From: Orthonyx spaldingii
Lineage: Eukaryota > Chordata > Aves > Passeriformes > Orthonychidae
Length of the DNA: 64,000 bases
Reading direction: 5' to 3'
Assembly (NCBI GenBank): GCA_013397795.1
Contig: VZTJ01002478.1
Location: 2,117,684-2,181,683, forward strand
Of the stretch, positions 34,382 to 47,900 are shown piece after piece. The translations under genes and the position numbers were made by a program. Position 1 is the stretch's first letter. Each line of letters begins with the position of its first letter. The notes below the pieces were generated by a model that saw nothing but the letters and a program-made list of their open reading frames with translations, was not told the DNA's origin and did no database searches.

Positions 34382-37054
34382 ATTTGAGTAACATATCTGG
34401 CAGAGATAAAGATGCATTCATTTAAAAATTGTCCACAACATCACAGTTACATTTTGTACGAGAATTCCTCCACCATTTGTATTGGAACCTGTGTATATAT
34501 TATACTTCAAATTGCAAGTAATATATTTTTGTCTAGAGACAAAATTTATGTGGTCTATACCTAGTCTAAAATCTAATATTGTGAACTCTTAATAGATTGT
34601 CGTAAATATTTATTATACTAAGTAATGTCTCTAGCTACCCAACACTGTGATGACATAACATGAATTAAAATCATGTTTTCTTCTAAAGCTCTATTTTTTA
34701 ATATAATAAATGAAAAGTATGTCTGAAATTATAAACTATACTAAAACACCAGGCTGAGTTCCTAACTGCAGCCTCTTCCCTGACAAACTATACAGTAATA
34801 TGCTTGAAAACATAATATGATTTTTCAAACATACTTTATAGAATATGGAAATATAGTGTTTCAAAAATTCCCTGTATTGTCACAAAGGAAAAAGTTGTCT
34901 GCTCTGATGTTCAATTGAACTAAAACTGAAATAAATTAATATATTAATGAACTTTTCCCTGTTGTTTTCAGTACACTGAACACATTACAAGCATGTCCTC
35001 CAAGGTGATGTGCTAATCAGGACACTGTTAGTGACTGTCTCTTGAAAGTTTTTTCAGCAGAGCTTTAGGTAGGTGAAGTGGTTATTGATAATTCTACAAC
35101 TGCAAAACAAAGTGGATTCAGTTTAAGGGTACTGCAGCCAGCTGTCTTAAGAGATAAACTTCCATAGAGTCTTAGCTGCTTGTATAATTCATTTATATTA
35201 CTCTTAACTTTGAAGGATGTCCTCATTGAATAGTGAAGTCATTATTGCTTATTTTATTTGAAACAGTATTCTAGAATTGAATACTCAGGAGTTATTAAAA
35301 TAACTACACTTTCAACCATTATGAACACATTGCACTATTAATTACCAGTGAGATCAGAACATGCTTAATGCACTTCAACTGTAGATGCTGCAGGGTTGTG
35401 AATGCATGGAAGAACAGGCTGTCTGATTAGGCAAAGGAGAGAAAAATGAGTTGTGGCCATTTCAGTTGTTCAGCTGGACTACATATATAGACAGGCATTT
35501 GCTATGTATCCACCTAAGGAAAAAACCATAGAATCAGAGCACAGTTTGTGTTGGAAGAGACCTTCTTAAGAGTCCACCTAGATCCCCTGTCTGCTAGACT
35601 CAGTTCCTGGCCTTGGACACTTCCAGGCTTGGCATGTCCACAACTTCTCTGGGCAACCTGGGCCAAGGGTTAAGACCAAGCAAGTAATAATCAAATAAAC
35701 TTTTATTTCACCTTCATCTTTTACTACTCTGTATGTATGGCTTCCAGTTATCCTTTTCCTATATTTGAAACATTTGTCAGATGCAGGCAGTCGTTGCTCA
35801 CTGTCACTTGGCATGATAGGCTGTTTGTCTGCCACACATTCAGACCAGCAGCTCTGTTCTCCCTGAAGGCAGGTACCAGCAACTAATAGTGTCTGGAAGC
35901 AACATCTTCCACTTGAAAAACAGAAGCATTTGGGAAATACAGGTCCAAAAATTACAGACTGTTTTTAAATTAACCAAATATAGATTTTTATTTTTTTGTC
36001 CCAGGACAAAAACTGGCCTGATTGTTACATCCCTTTTTCATGGTTGCTCTTTTAAATACTTGCTTTTCTAGATACCTGGTCTGTTTTCTTTCCCATAGTA
36101 AATAACTAGGCTTGCAATCTATCAAACTGTAAGTTTATGAAGAAAATATTTCTACTGGTTTTCAAAGTCCATTACTTTTCCTTAAAAACTCTGCCACTTT
36201 CTGCTCCTTCCCTTCTTTTTCTCCTTCCTCTGCACATTTCTAATGGTTCCTGATGAGAAACTTGCCAACACAATCCAACTATTCATTTCTCATTTAGCTC
36301 ACTGATAAGGGTGCTAGTGGCATTTGGATGTGCTGGAGAAGATCTGAGTTGGCTACAAAAAGACAGAGTATAATAGGCAGAGGTACCAAACCTTGGGGTA
36401 AATGTATGTATGAATGAGTAAGATAACTAAGAGGAAGCAAAGAAACTTCAAGTAAGTGTAAATGAAAGAAGTTACATTCCGGAGAAGGCAAAATAGAGGG
36501 ACTAAAGACTATTAAAAAGGAGAGTGAGGAGTATCAATGCAGGCAAATGCCCCTGGGCTAAGAAAAGGTACATGAAATAAAGAATATGGAAAACATAGGT
36601 AAATGGCTCGTTTCTGCTTAAATGCCAATGCACACAGTGTGGGAGATTGCAGACAGTGCTCTCCATAGATACCTGTGGTCAGAGTTCAAACTGTCAATGA
36701 ATTAACCATTCTTCTGAAAGCAGCTCTGCCCTGAGTCTGTAGCACTCAGCATAACACTTGCTGAAAGTGTAACCTAAAATGCAGCGAGATCAGCTCTGAA
36801 AGGTTGAAAATTAGAAGACTTTGCAGATGTCTATAATTGTTATGTGAACTCCCTTTGTGACAGTCCATTGATGCTACTTCTTTTGTACTTTGCAAGAGCT
36901 GGTCACAGGCAAACTGAAGCCAGTGACAAAACCGTTATTCCCTAACATCTAACACTTGAACAATGGAAAACCTGCATTTTTTCTACGTACCAAGCTATTC
37001 AACCTTCTTTGCACCTTAATACCAATTATAAAAATATGAAAGAAGCTACTGCAA
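34382..37054. other. Interval between the convergent genes
   Basis: AT-rich. It may hold longer SLC25A4 3' UTR forms up to about 34,960, a CR1 remnant (35527-35669), and otherwise sequence that I do not recognise. Confidence 0.5.
35527..35669 (-). mobile_element. CR1 LINE 3'-end fragment, decayed
   Basis: As its reverse complement: CATAGAATCAGAGCACAG, TTGGAAGAGACCTTCTTAAG, CTTGGACACTTCCAGGCTTG and CCACAACTTCTCTGGGCAAC. The order fits the avian CR1 3' end, but the middle ('ccatgggcaggga...') is missing or unrecognisable. It is older and more diverged than the copy at 16966-17235. Confidence 0.85.
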
Positions 37055-37074
37055 TGGCAATTCATGTTAAATAT

Positions 37075-37080
37075 TTTATT
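37075..37080 (-). terminator. CFAP97: Distal polyadenylation signal candidate of CFAP97
   Basis: AATAAA on minus (TTTATT as printed), about 1.8 kb after the stop codon. It would give a long 3' UTR and put the gene end near 37,055. Confidence 0.4.
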
Positions 37081-38532
37081 TCTTATGATTTAAAATATAA
37101 CATAGAAAATTGACACTTTCATACCAAAGTTAAATAAGATGAATCAATTAAAAGTAATCCACTGTGTGAATTTCTTTACAGAAAAAACATCATATGAACA
37201 TTCAGAAGTATTTAAACTGTTACTCTGATATTTACATTCAAGGACAAAAATCTTTATATAGAGAATAATTTTAATTAGCACAATGATAGAAATAAATACA
37301 GCAGCACTATACAAAGAAATTGTTAACAGTTCCTAACCATGAATAATAATCACAATACAAATCTGTTTGCCACAATGCTGCTTAAAGTTAAAAGTTCCAA
37401 GTACTGTCAAACAGCTAATTTGATCTGCGGGTCACCAAGTGAAGAAGCTCTGCCAAACTATCACAAGGACCGACTAAAAAGTGTGTTACAATGCAGAATA
37501 CCTGAAAGCCTAAGCCCTCATGCAAGCGCTAGCAAAGAATAGTACACTTTTCATGTCAAAGACCCCGCATTACCAAACACAGCATTTTTTTCTTTATCCA
37601 TAATACAGTGATTTCCTCTATCTCTCCTGGGAAGAAGCTGGGGAAGCAAGCAAAGTTTCAGCAATATCCACAGATAGTGGCATCACAATTTATGCTCTTT
37701 ATAAGGCTACAGTTCTACAAAACAAGCTCACTGAAAGTTTGCCTTTATGTATAGAAATAAACCACACCACCTACTATTGTGATTACCAATGCCATTCAAT
37801 TTTACTCCTCTTGTAAATGGATGTTGCTATTGGAGTTTATCTGACATTACTACAAATATTAGATATGAACATTAGATATGACATTTAAAAACAGGCCAGA
37901 AAAAGTAACAAGACTTTGTTTTCTACCATCTTGTTTTTCCCCTAAATCCTGGTTAGTAGTCACTCAAAATCAAATGTTCAAGATGTTTCCGGCAGCTCAA
38001 GTTTATATCTCCCCACTGAGAAGAGCACACATCTGCAAAAGCAGGGCCATGAACTACTTCCCTTGCTTAATATTATTCTCTAAGTTGAGAACTAACCAGA
38101 ACTTTTGTTTACACTGAATCTGAAACTGCTGTTTACTTCAGTCTTTACTGTTGTTCAGATAATATCAGATGCTTCTTTCCTACGCAAAGATCCCAGTACA
38201 TCTCCCAAAAACTAACACAACTTCCAAAATCCTTTTGATCTGGAAGTGACACAGCCTTGCATACAAAACACAGTCAAGGTGCTGAATGTTTAACAGTGGC
38301 AAAACATCATCCTCTGCAGCCTCAGTATTCTAGCTCACCATGCAGGAATACACAATCTGCTTTTCACCGCTTCACACTGCTGGTTAAAGATTCTTTCAGT
38401 CACAAGAACATGACCCACAAAATTCAGAAGGCTTACATAAAGCCAGGATGTAAAGCAAGGACAATCCAGGATTTAAGCATATGCTTATAAGTTTAATGCA
38501 TTATTTTAAAGTATTATTAACATTTTTTAAAT

Positions 38533-38538
38533 TTTATT
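38533..38538 (-). terminator. CFAP97: Proximal polyadenylation signal candidate of CFAP97
   Basis: AATAAA on minus, about 325 nt after the stop codon at 38863-38865. This and the distal signal at 37075 are alternatives. Confidence 0.4.
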
Positions 38539-38862
38539 TACATCTTGCACCTGTAATTCAGCAATTCTGTCCTTCCATGTTATGGATACAAATTCCACTC
38601 ATGATCTGAGACTAAAATAATACTTAAATTTCTATTTAACTTGTCCATTTAAATACCTCGTCTTTCATAAATTCTTCCTGTCATGGAAAACACTGACAGA
38701 AGTCTTTTATACCATTTTAAAACCATTTCATAAGCAATTACATTAAATGCAATGCATTTTAATCACTGAATAATGCAGAAAATATTTTTGCACATAGAAT
38801 TTACAAAAGCACTAAAAATAGAAGTTTGACTATCATCTCATTACGCGAGGCAAAGAACACAC

Positions 38863-38990
38863 TTATAACCACGCGGCACGAACATTCGTGGGTTTAGGTC
38901 TCTGCAATGCCCCACTGGCTGAATCAGACATGGGCTTTTCGTTCCTCTGGTTCAGTGCATTTTGTACAGTGGATGATCTTGAACTTCCTT
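38863..38990 (-). CDS. CFAP97: CFAP97 last coding exon
   Basis: Begins after TGTGTTAACAG, codes residues 446 (split) to 487 and ends RPKPTNVRAAWL with TAA at 38865-38863. The 3' UTR follows to the left. Confidence 0.95.
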
Positions 38991-41900
38991 CTGTTAACAC
39001 ACAAACACGCAAAGGGAGGATGCTTAGGCTTAGCACAACAGAAAACTTCATGCTATCTTAGTACTGCAACACTCATTACCATAGCTCTCAGAATGAAACC
39101 CCAAACCAAATCATAGTAAATTGAATACAACCTCAAAAGAGTTGATTATGGGTTGTTTATAAATGATCAGGAAAAAAATTCAAGCCTGTGGTTCTTAGAC
39201 TTGACACATATAGTTCTATAGAGACACATTGTCTATTTCCAAATCTTACACACAGAGTTCCTGAGAAAAACAAGGCTACTAGCAGTAGATCTAAATTTTC
39301 TGAATGAGAATTTGAACATTCATTGATGTTATTTTGGGAGTTTTGGTTGGGTTTGTTTTCCCCCCCTTCTTCTTTCAATAAAGGGTACTGGCAAAATGAG
39401 AAACTCTTTATTACAGGGATTTTTTCTTCTTGGAAAAGATGATTGACAAGATCATGTATTAGAAATTTAGAGTGGCAACAAAACAACGCATACAGTAATC
39501 ACTTTTGGTGTGATTAGAAAAATAATTTTGATTATTTCCATTTTATGAACGATCAATCTAAAGACGACAGAGAAAGGAACATATTTGCTATTCTTAACAG
39601 TAAGTGCTTCACAATTCTGAATTATAAAAAGATAAACATATGCAAAGAAATGCAATAATCTACAACTTCAAAGTACTTACTTGGAGGACTAATCTGGCTG
39701 AAAGGAGATTTACCCCTTCTTACAGAAGGTGAAGAATTCAGATAGCTCATCTGGCGGTGGTAGTCCCTCAGTTGTTCAGAACGCCTCATACCAGGTGTCG
39801 GTTTCACTGCTTCCAGTCTTTTCAGGAAAGCCTTAATATTGAAGAAAAATGTCATCAGGAAAGACAAGGAATGAACAAGATGCTGCAAAACAAACGGTCA
39901 CAAATGGATTTTTATTTGAACTGCAAAAAAACCCAAAATTTTTGGCAGTGCACAACAGAACTCCTCCACTGGTGCCCAGCATATGGTCATATACATTCTG
40001 TTCTTTTCTCAGTGTTACGACACAAATTGTAGCTATCCCTTGCACATTATCAGTTCTACATTGAGTACATCTTTAGTACCTCATAGTTCTCTGTACTTTA
40101 CAGCAATTTGAAACAATACTTCCATTTGGTGACTATCATCAAAGGTAGTGAAGAAATGGGTTCCACTAATCTAATCCTACTTTTGGTTAGCCGTCCGCTC
40201 TAAATTTGCAAAAGAATTAGAAGTTTGGGGTATGTTTTTTAATCTTTGCTCTGCAAACATATTTAGACCATTTTATATTGCCCTATATGAAGTCCAGAGA
40301 GGATCACTGACCCCAATTCTGTGAAACTAATTTCAAAAGGAAAGCACAAATATCTAAAAAACACACTTCATTTTATCCATAATCTAATTTTAAGATATTC
40401 TATTTGAATTTATTGATACAGACATAATTTCCTCTTGCTGAAATTAGTCCTGGAAATCATGTGGCAAGTGATATATTGGAATAACTACTTACATAGAAGT
40501 TTTAAGATAGAGTTTCTTAGTCTGTGTAATTATTTCTACTTGAAACAGAATTTATTGGTTTAAGACATTTTCATAATCTAAAAAAAGAACCTGATGGGAG
40601 AACAAATTGGGAAATACCCAGCTACATGCAACTTCCAAGTAACAACTTCACATTTTTAATACATTTCATCTTCAGTGGTTGCCTCACATAGATCTGTATA
40701 TTCCCTCTACTAACTAATTTCATTTCACGTGATGGCTTACAAACATTAGGCAATGAAACAACCATTGCTAGTCTGGGTTCTGACATGCATCCTATCAACA
40801 AGAGACAATGCAAACTGTGCTTACAATAAGTCTCCAAAGTACTGAAGATAACTCTCCTAATAAGATGCATCATCTGGAAGTATATGGTGGAAGTCAAGAA
40901 GCTGTATCACCATTAAGCTGCACTCTCAATCATGTACTTATTTTTTTAATAAGAATAAAAAAATTTACAAGAAGTGACTTAGGAAATAGTATAGTATTCA
41001 TAGGATGTCAGTTGTCATTGTCTAACTATAACAGGAATTTACAAACTCTTAGCAGTTTATGCATGGGCACTGGAAACCTGCACAGAGTGCACAAGAAAGG
41101 ACAAGTGACTTTGGCTCAGACATAATATGTCACAAGTCCTTGCATCAAGTGCCAGCCAGTTCATCGTCAAGTGGGAATACCTAAGTAAGCAAAAGTCAAA
41201 GGAAGGAGACTTCAGCTAGAAATAGCTCTTCACTAAAGCCAGTTACAGAACATGAAATGGTAGACTGGTCTCTAAATGTTAATATTCAACATTTTTATCA
41301 CAACTTCATCCACATCTCCTCATACAACTACGTATGTCTAGACTTGCAGAGATCGCTTTTTTTACCTTCGGTACTAAAAACGGAAGCTCTCAATACATTG
41401 GGTTCCACCACGAATAGATCAGGTAAATTGTAGAAGTGACTCTCCTATGAGAGACAAGCATGTTTCAAGTCTGCTCTCCGTTGTAACAGCCTCATAGAAT
41501 TTGCATGCCTTAACACTGCAGTAATTTCAAGCTTGATTCTGAACATACTGTCTTTTTATACATACATACATACATATATATATATGCTCACTTCATTCTC
41601 ATTTAAATAAAATTGTCTGCTTTAGCTATTATGCCTGTATTTTGAAAAGTATCAAGTCCCTATTAATGAAGGGGAAAAAAAAAAAAGCTACATAAAAAGC
41701 AGATTCTGTGGGGCAGCAGTATCTGAAAGAAAGCTTTTTTAGAGAATGAGAAAAGAGCTCCTGTGGTTCCCTTGCCCTCTGCTGTGGATTGTACCAAGGG
41801 CATGTTAACTTCCATGCTATTTTCAGTCATGAATTTTGCCATTTGGAGAACAGCCTGCTGCATACAGAAATGAACACATCGACACAGTGAAACGGCAGTC

Positions 41901-44900
41901 CTGACCTACTAAATCTGTAACCCGGAACTAATCTGATTCTCATGTTGTTATTGCCAACCCTACAATCTTGAGGTCCTTAACTGAGCAACTACCTGGTACA
42001 ATACTACAAATACCTTGAGCTTATGTTGTTTTTCAGTCATACATATAAATCTACTGATTCTTTATGTTCTTCTTTTGAGAAATGGACTGAAGAAAGCTGA
42101 CACTTTCCTTGTTCTTCTGAAGTACCAAATCTCTGGAGCCTTAATCCTGCATCACTGAAGTAAACAGAAATTTCATCATTGATCTCAACAATCAAAGAAT
42201 CAGATTACAGAATATAACTCAGGTGTTTAGAACCAAATATAGGTTCACAATCAAATTTTAAGGAATAAAAAAAATTAGTAACAGACACTAATGGCAGGAA
42301 TGTTATTAGTTGCTCTAAATTGCGTTGTATGTCCTCAGAGCTCTTGATTCAAGCTCAAAACATATACAGTATCATATAATTGATGACCTCACATCTTGGC
42401 AAAAGACTTCTCTGGCTTATATTTCCCCCATCTTCTTTTAGTTTAGTACTGAGCTTACAGTAAAAGTAGAATATTTTAAAAAGAGAAGTCACAGAAGGTG
42501 TTCCTGCATGATTACCTTCTAGGAATGGGATAATGATTTATAAATCTAGGCATCTGGACATAGATTAGTATCTACACAGATATTAAAATATATGTTGTCA
42601 ATGACAGAAGGAAATGTCAGAAATGCTAACAACTTGAGAACAAAGAAACTCAACACAATCAAAAAACCTGCTGCTATACAGTGGGCCAAAAGAAAATCTA
42701 CTAACTCAAATTCAGACACATCAGGAGAGCACCGAAAGTAATTCTAAAGCTCTCTGTCAGAAAAAGGAAAAAAAACCCCAAACATAATTAATACAGACTC
42801 TTCTACAGCTATGTTAAAAAAGGAAGGAAAAAACCCACTGAAAATATAGCACTCTTAAACTGAGTTCAGAGAGAAGGTTCAAAATTTTACTTTTTCTTGG
42901 TTTACTTTGTTTTTTATGAAGGCATAACTGAAGCATGAAGGCTTCAGTTTCACCTCCTGTGAATCCTAACCAGCTGACTAGTGTGCCTTGACAGCTGTTC
43001 AAATTTATTTATATTACACCTCCCCTAATGTCACTAATGTTAGTGACCACACTGTCCCTTTGCACAGTCTGGGGGGAGGGGGAAACAGATAACTGCATTC
43101 AAGGACAGCTTTCTGTTCTTATCAGTACAAGTATTTATAATTTTCTTTAATTGTTAGTTGCATTAACTAGCTCTAACCTGAGAAACTAACCATCACAAAG
43201 CTCTTAAAGGTCTTCAATTTACAGAAAAGTCTTTTTAACTGAACTGTCAAGTTTATGTGTGGCTGGCAACACCACAAGAAAAGTAGGCTAAGAGTACAGA
43301 AAAAAAATCCCACAAAATTAAGCAGTTTGCAAAGTATTCAAAACTTGCCTTGAATATGCCAAGTCTTTATTATAATTACCATAGCAGTGCTATGGTAATC
43401 TCAAGTCTGGGTCAGGAAACTGAAGACCTATACCCTAAATACTATCATCACAGAATTACACTGTATTTGTACTGTACTGTAGTATGTTTTAGCCATGCAC
43501 ATCTGTGTGCCAATCCCACATCCTGACAGCTTTCCATTATGACAAGACCATGGAAACCTTTTCTGGCATTGCATTTTGTAGTCTCAGGAACTACCAACTT
43601 TTTGTCTTTAGGCTTTGCATACACCACCTTTGAACTCAGTAAGTGAAAATACTGTATAAAACTCTGTGTGCTTGAGTTTCTGAGTTGTCAATGCAATAAG
43701 AGTATTTCTGAGTTCCTAAGACCACACAGAAGACTATATTCTCTTTCACAACTGCATTCTTTACAGCTTTCTCCTCCAGACTGAGATCAGTGAGACTGAA
43801 CAAACTTGGTATTCTTTCTACAACCACGTAAGTGTGCAGCATTTGAGGCCTGGTGATGCTCTCTAACTCCGTGGCTAGTCCTTGGGGACAGAACAAAGGG
43901 AAGGCAGAGAAAAAGCAGTATGGAATACTTTTGGGGAGGAAAGTACAATGTGCTCAGGTGCAACCCTGATGGACCAGTGGCTGTCCCCTTACTTCTTTCC
44001 ATGCCTAGAAGTTATTTCCCTCGTTGCAGCATGACACAGTTGGCAGGACAGGCACAGTTCAGCACAGGATTGAAGGAATACTCTTTGTACATGGTGTCAG
44101 CCAGGTAGGAGGATGGCCAAAAGCACTGTCCCTCCCTTGCCCTTTACTCCCCACCCAACTATGACAGCACATCTTTATTTTATTATGTACATCTGTTATT
44201 TTTGTGTTAGTACATAAACACCATATCCTGTATGCACCATTAAATCAAACAGAGACAAATGAATACACATTAATTTATGGCAGTACAATAAATGCATTTC
44301 TAAAGAAGATTCAGGATTTCCAGCAGGACAAAGCCAGTTCCGACTGCAAGAGAAGGCGAAGTCTCCCTTAAGAATCCTTGTGCTGGTAGAGGCCACTGAC
44401 TGCAGCAAGTGGTGGCCAGAAGCAATAATGAAACTGCAGCACAGAGGACTCAGGGAACCAAGTGAAAAGTGAAAGCCCTTGCAGAGAAACACAATAAGTG
44501 ATTTTTTTTTTTTTTAAATTTGTGTGGAAGGGTCACTATACTGGGACTGGGATCAGAGATGGATTTATCAGGGCTTAGGGTACATTTTGTGGGAATATGA
44601 GGTGAGGGAATGAAGAACATGGAGTCTAATGTGCAGTGAGCCATAACAGCATGAGGTAGGAAGAATGTGCAGGGATACATGGAAAGGCCAAATATCCACA
44701 AAAAAGAACACCCTTATCCCTCCTGAGCTCAGGTTTGAAAACTGCCCCTATGACAACTGCTGAGATCTTCCAGTGAAATTCCAGTGTGAACTCAAAAGGT
44801 CTCTGTTCCCTAGGAACTTGACTGAACACAGCAGCTTAGCTCACTGAGGTCATCTAACACCTAAATCCTAGTCAGAATTAATAAAAATTATGAGAAAAAC

Positions 44901-47900
44901 CCACCAAAAAACAACATAGAGATCTGAATTACTTCTAAGTTGTGATGAAGTGACTGAAGAATGATGTGATGGCTGCAAATCTGCATTTCAAGGACCCCAA
45001 ACACTTACCTGTATATGCCACTACAGATTTTTGCTGTATGCAATAAACCATTAAAGGTTTCAACGGCATATAGTCTATGAAGTTAACTATCTTATCTACA
45101 CTGGCAAAAATGATTGCTATATCAATACAGAGAGACACACACATGTGCAGACACGGGAACATAGTAACACATTGGTCACACTTAAATTCCTTTCCACTGA
45201 AGAAGAGGGATTGAAATTATGTTCAAACACAAGAGTGGAATGTTTTCTGAATCAACAGCATCCTCTATTGGCAAGAGACATACTCTCATCTTGCTAGCTT
45301 TGAAAAGCAACCAAAAGTAGGTTCCATTTATGAAAGCACAGTCAAAAGCAGCAAGTACAAAATTCTGGCATTAATTTTAGCAGTCATCTGTTTTGCTAAT
45401 TGTGCTTTTTCTATAAATTGCTAATCAGTACTTTAAAACTACTGTTCTTCAGAGCAATGACTCTTTTTACTCCATCATTGCTCTTTCTAACAGAGTCTGT
45501 AGGAACAACATATATTTTCTGTACCTCCTTGCACCCTTTCATAAAGCAAGGGAGCACCAAGCCACTCAGATTCCTAATTTCCTAAAATTTTACTTACTTT
45601 CCTGCATCGTCTCTGATGCTAAATGCCTGCAAGAGAAATCAAACTTTCTGATAACAGTAAGTACAGGCATTAGTCCAAGACTGGTGGAACAGGTGAACAT
45701 TTTCCCTAGAGAAGTCGTTAATCTCAGGACAAGAAATTATAAAGGCTGTGCCAACAGCAGCAAAAAAAAAAAAATCTGCATCAAAACTCTTTAACGCCCT
45801 GCAGAGTCTACTGTTGTAGATTTCTATTCTTGAATTATTTACAGAACTCTGCTTCCTTCGCCAACAAACATTTCACAAATGTCTATCAAACACTGTATCC
45901 TGTATGCAGTACCCTCAGGCCTTGTATAAAAAAAGATTCCCGAGAAGTAAGATAAGAAAGATTGATAAGAAAGTTCCACGGATTTTCACCAATTCCACCC
46001 CTTCAAATTTATGAAGGTGAAGAAAGCTGCTGACCAGAAGAGAACAGGTTCATAAAGCACATACTTTTATCAATATAAAGCAAAAAAAAAATCATCAATG
46101 AGCAGGGTAGGGCTGCTCTTTCATTTCCAGTCTCAGAAAAAAGTATGTCACACCTCTAATCTCAAAAGGTAGTGCTACAAAAATCAGTATGCTAAAACTG
46201 TGATGCTCTAGGTGTACATACACTTCAAAGAGAATAAAAACATAAACAAAACTGCTAAAAAATGATAGCAAGGTTAAAACGCATTTAAAATGCATCAGTT
46301 GCACGGATGAATCACTGATCCAAAAGGAAGAACAGAATATATCATCGTGAGTTTGGGAAAAAGAATAAACCAAATGCTTTTATAGTCTAAACTAGCACAA
46401 TGTCCTAACATAAATTCTCATATTAAGCACGTTCACCCACATTGCTGACGACAACAACTAAACTATAAATGAGTAAGTACATAAACAATACTGTTCCTTG
46501 GACTACATGCAGCCACCACTAATCTCTAACGTGCACTAAAGCAGCAATATGTCAAATAACTCCATGTGTTTAGGTCTGCTGCGTTTTTGATCCAAAAGTT
46601 GCAAAGGCAAGACAGTCTTGAACAAAGACTGCCATATATCATAAGAGAAAGGGTTGTGGCTTTGAGTAAACACACGTGTATTTTAAAACAGCCTATACAT
46701 TCATTTACTGTAATTGTCAATTGTTATGCAGTACAGCATATTACTGTTTACATCCCAAGTCACTGTGGCAGGGCACTTCCTCCCCATCGCCTAAGAATAT
46801 ATTCTTATAACAAGGTTCATGTGGTAGAGCAAGACCTGTTTTCAACATTTGAAATAAACACCATCAACACCCTCCTACCAACATAAACACACCACAGCCT
46901 AAAAACATTTCTTCCCCAGCCCAGTATCACACATTTATAACAAAATCTTGTGCTAAATTCTTTCAGACTGTTAAGTACAATGTGAACTGCAGTCTAGTGG
47001 AGCTGGGGAGAAAGTTTACTAATTTGAAAAGTTTTAACAGTCCAGATGTCTGAAAGCTGGCAGAATGAAAACCTAACAAATTTTTCAAAATAGAGCAATC
47101 AGACTTTCTCCATGTTGAATCTGTATCTCTGTCTATGTGTATAGAAAAGGAAATTGCAACCTACACTTACACAGAAGGTAAAAAGTAATAAATTACTTCC
47201 AGTATACATTTTGCCATTATTTTAACTGTAATTTTATCTCTTTTGCAAACACACTGATAAATACATAGGAGGTAAGAAAACCTCATTACACATACATATT
47301 ACAATTCAATTACTAAAAGTATCTTATTCAAATCAGTGTTGCTTTTATTATTTGAGAACTCTGCCAATATCCCTACAAATGAGTCTGAATTTTTGTTTTC
47401 CAGTAAAGTAAGCTACTGTAATGGCCATTACACTGTGGCAATCAGAGCACTACAAATATTCAAAGAGAGAGATAGCTATGAGTCAAAAACCAAAACTGAT
47501 ATTGATTTTGTATCCTCCGTATTTCAAATATAATGGGTTTGATGCTATCATATTGATTGTTTTATTTTATCCAAGCCTGTTTTTGAGATACTAGTAGTCA
47601 TGATGCATGAAGAAGAATGAACAGTCAGATTGGTATCCAGTGTTTTGAATGTGTTAACAACAACAGTTGTTATTAAATTAAATTAAACAATACTAAAGTA
47701 GAGCAAATGCATATAAACTAAAATCTATTTCCATCTGAAAAAAAAGCATCATTACTACCACCTCTCTCCCAAAAACCCAAGCAACTCAATCATATGAACA
47801 ATTATGCCAACACCATAGTAATGGAAATTTAGTGAAGACTTACTGCAGTAAAGGTCCATGTGCTGCCTCATCAATTTTCTAAGTATTTAGCAACAGCTCA

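Noticed and set aside
37339..37542. 67-codon plus-strand frame between the two genes
   Set aside because: It lies antisense in the probable CFAP97 3' UTR, with no family match.
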